Positions 60,859 to 64,000 of a DNA stretch of 64,000 nucleotides are shown here, piece after piece; the stretch's first letter is position 1, and each line of letters starts with the position of its first letter. The stretch is taken from contig PLZG01000034.1 of the NCBI GenBank assembly GCA_003152075.1, positions 1 to 64,000 on the forward strand, written 5' to 3'. The notes beneath the pieces were generated by a model. That model saw only the letters and a list, made by a program, of their open reading frames with translations. It had not been told where the DNA came from and searched no databases. Origin of the DNA: a candidate division FCPU426 bacterium. GTDB taxonomy: Bacteria > Oederibacteriota > Muellerivitia > Muellerivitales > Muellerivitaceae. The translations under genes were made by a program, and so were the position numbers.

Positions 60859-63006
60859 GTGAATGGAAAATTGAGAAAATTACTTTTACTCCTTTTGAGT
60901 TTTTCAGCTTTAAATCGGAAAAAAATATTATTTAGGGGCATAACGCTTGGGGTTATAACCTTGGCTTTGACCTCGACTATGGCATTTTCCCAACAAACCC
61001 CGATTTTCGGTCGACCCGAAATTTTCGGGATTGGCCCCCGGGCGATGGGAATGGGAGGAGCCTTCACCGCCGTGGCTGACGATTCTTCAGCGGCTTATTG
61101 GAACGTTGCGGGTTTAGCCCAACTTCCGGCATTTGAGCTTTCTGTTTCCAGCGCGCCAGTATACTTTACGGATAATGTAAATGGCCATCCGGCCTTTGGT
61201 TTTCCCTGGATCGCCTCTTTGCAATTTATGATGCCGATCGCGCAAGATAACACTCTTGGCATTTCCTTTTTTAGGCCATTTCATCCCCAGATGGATTTTT
61301 ACGCGGGGAACCCAACCATAAGCTCAAGTGATCGGGCTGAGGGAAGTTACCTCCAAAACCCAAGTTTCCAGCAAGACGAATTGGTCTTGTCCTACGCGGC
61401 CCGGTTTTCGGCTGTGAAAAATTTCTCCCTTGGGGTAAATGTGAAAAGATTATCAAACGACCCTTACTACATCCGCTATTTTGGAGACCCTGCCAGCGTG
61501 GTTGGCCGACAATTATCAAATCCAGTGCGGGTTGTTGGTTTTGGCGTGGATGTTGGGCTCTTATATCGCATTCCCATAACTAAATATTCGGAGGAGTTCC
61601 GGGTGGGGTTGGCTTTGAACGATTTGGTAACGCTTGTCCAATATTCCAACGGGGTCTCCCTGACCGCCGGTATTGGAACTTATAACCTAACTTATACAGA
61701 TGGGCCTGGATTTGAAGTTCCTGTGCCCCCTCAAATTACATTGGGTTTAGCCTATAAAAATAACTTTCTTTTCAAAGTCAGGAATATTACTTCTTTCGAT
61801 TTTGATCAAATTTCCGATCCCCGGTTTGGGGCTGGTCAGAATCAAACCATTCGATTTGGGACTGAGTTCTGGCTTTTCAGGGATGTTTTGGGTCTTAGAA
61901 CGGGTTATTCCTCTTTTTTAAGCACTCCCGGGTATGTTCATTTGGGCATGAGTGTTCGAGCTTTGAATGGAGATTTTGAGGTTGACGCGGCTTACATACA
62001 ACCCGTAAGTCCTTCCGCGTCAGTGACGGCGGGGTCGGCTATAGGAAACTACAATACCGGTGGTATTAATTTTGAGCCTTTCCAAATAGGGCTTTCTTAC
62101 CGTTTTGGTGGTGGAGAGGAAATTCCTCCGCCCAAAGTGAAGGCTTTTGTCCGCCCGGCTGCTTTCACGCCTTCACAAGGGGAAAAAGCGACTTTTTATC
62201 TTGATACCACCGAAGACATCGCCCTAAATCGATGGAGTGTCCTTATTTATGACCAGTCTAACCACCTTGTAAGGGGATTAAGGGGCAGGGGCTCACCCGC
62301 GACTAAAATTGTTTGGTCGGGAGAAAATGATCAATACGAACCCCTGCCGCCGGGTGTTTATACTTGGGCATTCCAAGTTCAAGATCAATTGGATCATGTT
62401 GGATCCACCCCAGTGCAAACGGTTGAAATACTAGCGTCACCCTCTCCGGAGGCTGCTAAGGATCCCAGTAAACTGTTAGCCATCCGCCAGCAACAAGCTG
62501 CTTTATTGGCCCAAGAACGTCAGCAATTGACTTCTTTGGCCCAACAAAGTCTTAGGCAATTGCTGGGTACTGCCGAAGCAACTCCAACTACGGCAAATGC
62601 GTCCCAAACACCCGTGGATGCCAGCGGAAATACAATGACCCCCGAGGCCGGGGGGATACCTGCCATAGGGTTTAATAACGTTGCTAAAGATCAAGTTTTA
62701 AACACCCATTTTGATAAAAACGGAAATGGGGACCCGGTTCTAATGGTTAGTTACCGGTCAAATCTCACGTTTGTGCCTTATCTTTACCAGGAAGCCATAG
62801 AAGTTATTAAAACCAGCGTAAATTCGATCGGAACTGGTTTAAAAGAGATCACAACTCGTGTATATTATGGCAAAAATGAGCTTACCCTGGTGACGCCTAC
62901 GCCAGCCGCCGCAAATTACGCATCGGGGAAAATCAGTCAAACTCAGCTATTGCAATTATCTGATATTCATATCAACGGTGAAAAGGTAGGACCGAATGGT
63001 TACTAG
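60859..63006 (+). CDS. PorV/UPF0164-like outer-membrane barrel with FlgD-like Ig domain
   Basis: 715 aa exported protein. Signal segment about 24-45 (RGITLGVITLALTSTMAFSQ); then the PorV/PorQ/UPF0164-type entry (FGIGPRAMGMGGAFTAVADDSSAAYWNVAGLAQLPAFELSVS) and alternating beta-strands to about residue 425 ending ...IGLSYRFG. Next a FlgD-like Ig module (VRPAAFTPSQGEKATFYLDTT...VLIYDQSNHLVRGL...IVWSGENDQYEPLPPGVYTWAFQV), a Gln-rich helix and a C-terminal domain of unknown type (NGNGDPVLMVSYRSNLTFVPYLYQEAI...). GTG 60859 is used; TTG 60871 is an alternative. Paired with another barrel gene that overlaps its stop. Confidence 0.75.
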   Translation: MNGKLRKLLLLLLSFSALNRKKILFRGITLGVITLALTSTMAFSQQTPIFGRPEIFGIGPRAMGMGGAFTAVADDSSAAYWNVAGLAQLPAFELSVSSAPVYFTDNVNGHPAFGFPWIASLQFMMPIAQDNTLGISFFRPFHPQMDFYAGNPTISSSDRAEGSYLQNPSFQQDELVLSYAARFSAVKNFSLGVNVKRLSNDPYYIRYFGDPASVVGRQLSNPVRVVGFGVDVGLLYRIPITKYSEEFRVGLALNDLVTLVQYSNGVSLTAGIGTYNLTYTDGPGFEVPVPPQITLGLAYKNNFLFKVRNITSFDFDQISDPRFGAGQNQTIRFGTEFWLFRDVLGLRTGYSSFLSTPGYVHLGMSVRALNGDFEVDAAYIQPVSPSASVTAGSAIGNYNTGGINFEPFQIGLSYRFGGGEEIPPPKVKAFVRPAAFTPSQGEKATFYLDTTEDIALNRWSVLIYDQSNHLVRGLRGRGSPATKIVWSGENDQYEPLPPGVYTWAFQVQDQLDHVGSTPVQTVEILASPSPEAAKDPSKLLAIRQQQAALLAQERQQLTSLAQQSLRQLLGTAEATPTTANASQTPVDASGNTMTPEAGGIPAIGFNNVAKDQVLNTHFDKNGNGDPVLMVSYRSNLTFVPYLYQEAIEVIKTSVNSIGTGLKEITTRVYYGKNELTLVTPTPAAANYASGKISQTQLLQLSDIHINGEKVGPNGY

Positions 63007-64000
63007 GCTTCTAGCGGCTGTTCTTTTTATCTCGTCCTTATTAATTGTCACGAATGGATATGCCGCTTTTGACAAGGGTGGTATTTCTGGTATCGGGGCA
63101 AGACCTTTAGGTATGGGAGGCGCTTTCGCTACGGTAGCCGATTCGGGTGATGCCATATTTTATAATCCTGCAGGACTTGTACAAGTGCTCCGCCCAGAAG
63201 TTTCTGGAATGGGTGCCGTTCTTCTCAATGGGAAAGAAGATTTATTTGATTTGGCTTATGTACAGCCATTTGGCGATCAAATGGCTTGGGCCATTGCCAC
63301 CCAACAATTATTTTTTACTGATGGTTCAGAAAACGAACGTATTTATTTTGGAACATTTGCGGCGCCTCTTGCCATTGATAAATCCATTTCTTTTGGCTTG
63401 AATATCAAGCTGTTTACAGTGGATTCTGCCACCCAGCCCGGCCAACAAGCCAGTGGAATAGGCTTGGATATGGGTTTTTTATACCACCTGCCTATTTTAA
63501 ATCCCCGTTATGGAAAACAATTGAATCTTGGCTTATCCGCTGAGGATTTGGATACCAAAATACGTTATCAGGCGGGTAATGAAGACCAGATTCCATTGAA
63601 TGTACGTGGCGGTTTCAGCTATGAGTTTACCGATGATTTAGTGGCCGCTTGTGAATGGGAGGATTTTACTGATCCCAATTTGGGTAACCAGAGAACACTT
63701 TTGCATGCAGGCCTTGAAGGTTGGTTTTTTGAAGATCAACTGGGTTTAAGAACGGGTTACAGTGAGTTTGTAACCGAGAACGGGCAGTTTACGGCTGGCA
63801 TTAGCTACCGGTCTAAAACCTGGGGAATTGACTACGCCTATATTGGCCATCCTCAGTTTCTTGGATCGTCCCACCGTATTTCGGCGACTTGGAGATTTGG
63901 TGATTCTTTCTTGGGCAAAGTGAAAAGCTTCATACCTGAGGGCGTCACGGCTTATGTAGAAGGTGACATTATCACTTTGCGATGGAATAACTCTCCGTCA
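62996..64000 (+). CDS. PorV/UPF0164-like outer-membrane protein (partial, runs off window)
   Basis: At least 335 codons, open at the window end. ATG 62996 lies inside the previous gene's last codons in another frame, with AAGGTAGG upstream. Signal peptide VTRLLAAVLFISSLLIVTNGYA; then FDKGGISGIGARPLGMGGAFATVADSGDAIFYNPAGLVQV, the same PorV-type N-terminal pattern as its neighbour, and barrel strands to about residue 305 (HRISATWRFGDSFLGKV). A further domain seems to begin at VTAYVEGDIITLRWNNS, fibronectin-III-like. The long frame at 63147-63401 in another phase is a shadow. Confidence 0.8.
   Translation, partial: MVTRLLAAVLFISSLLIVTNGYAAFDKGGISGIGARPLGMGGAFATVADSGDAIFYNPAGLVQVLRPEVSGMGAVLLNGKEDLFDLAYVQPFGDQMAWAIATQQLFFTDGSENERIYFGTFAAPLAIDKSISFGLNIKLFTVDSATQPGQQASGIGLDMGFLYHLPILNPRYGKQLNLGLSAEDLDTKIRYQAGNEDQIPLNVRGGFSYEFTDDLVAACEWEDFTDPNLGNQRTLLHAGLEGWFFEDQLGLRTGYSEFVTENGQFTAGISYRSKTWGIDYAYIGHPQFLGSSHRISATWRFGDSFLGKVKSFIPEGVTAYVEGDIITLRWNNSPS

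Noticed and set aside
63147-63401. 84-codon frame near the window end
   Set aside because: Out of phase with the PorV-like gene that starts at 62996 and covers it completely.
1-64000. tRNA, rRNA, transposase, integrase or phage genes
   Set aside because: I scanned intergenic gaps for cloverleaf ends and proteins for transposase motifs and saw none; a tRNAscan or ISfinder search could still reveal weak cases.

Overview
The window looks like the chromosome of an uncultivated diderm (Gram-negative-type) bacterium, probably from one of the candidate phyla. This rests on three things seen in the sequence: secreted enzymes with very long Thr/Ser/Pro linkers ending in a shared PPYPNP-type C-terminal domain, PorV/UPF0164-like outer-membrane barrel proteins, and a flagellar operon whose gene order (flhA-flhF-flhG-...-sigma-...-SwrB-like) resembles Bacillus/Clostridium more than enterobacteria. 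TTG and GTG starts are common. I cannot name the phylum from the sequence alone.

Positions 1-26.2 kb form an accessory, secretome-rich region. It holds a GH9 cellulase-like enzyme, a GH116 glycosidase, a GH18 chitinase-like enzyme with a CBM11/CIA30-like domain, a second free-standing CBM11/CIA30-like protein, two DUF11 surface proteins (one with a linker of about 600 residues), a seven-bladed SBBP propeller protein, the DUF1800/DUF1501 pair, a cNMP-fold protein, a GNAT acetyltransferase, a Gfo/Idh/MocA oxidoreductase and a zinc metallopeptidase. The intergenic spaces carry at least five families of imperfect inverted-repeat elements, and one spacer holds a frameshifted remnant of the CBM11-like gene.

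Positions 26.2-34.1 kb are housekeeping: two tandem thioredoxins (one cytosolic, one exported), secD-secF, then a tightly packed run of PLP-homeostasis protein (YggS), proC, yggT, yggU/DUF167, purine nucleoside phosphorylase, mtnA and a hotdog thioesterase. The last part includes purine/methylthioribose salvage. A 34-codon, extremely basic bS22/COX24-like ribosomal protein gene lies at 34172, just before a GAF-GAF-GGDEF diguanylate cyclase.

Positions 36.6-60.8 kb are a flagellar supercluster on the + strand: a MerR-type regulator, then flgB, flgC, fliE, fliF, fliG, fliH, fliI, fliJ, motA, motB, fliL, fliM, a FliY-like fliN, fliO, fliP, fliQ, fliR, flhB, flhA, flhF, flhG, a small membrane protein, a FliA/SigD-type sigma factor, a FapA/DUF342 protein, a SwrB-like protein, a FliK-C-like protein (YlqG type) and a free-standing FlhB C-terminal domain (YlqH/FlhX type). 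The hook genes flgD and flgE and a full-length fliK, usually between fliJ and motA in such clusters, are absent here. The MerR gene and the flgB promoter both carry TGTCAT/ATGACA palindromes, suggesting a local regulatory circuit.

The last 3.1 kb encode two PorV/UPF0164-like barrel proteins; the first also carries a FlgD-like Ig domain, and the second runs off the window. Together with the PPYPNP C-terminal domains on the secreted enzymes, these hint at a type-IX-like export/anchoring route coexisting with flagella. That is the most interesting hypothesis here, and it is inference.
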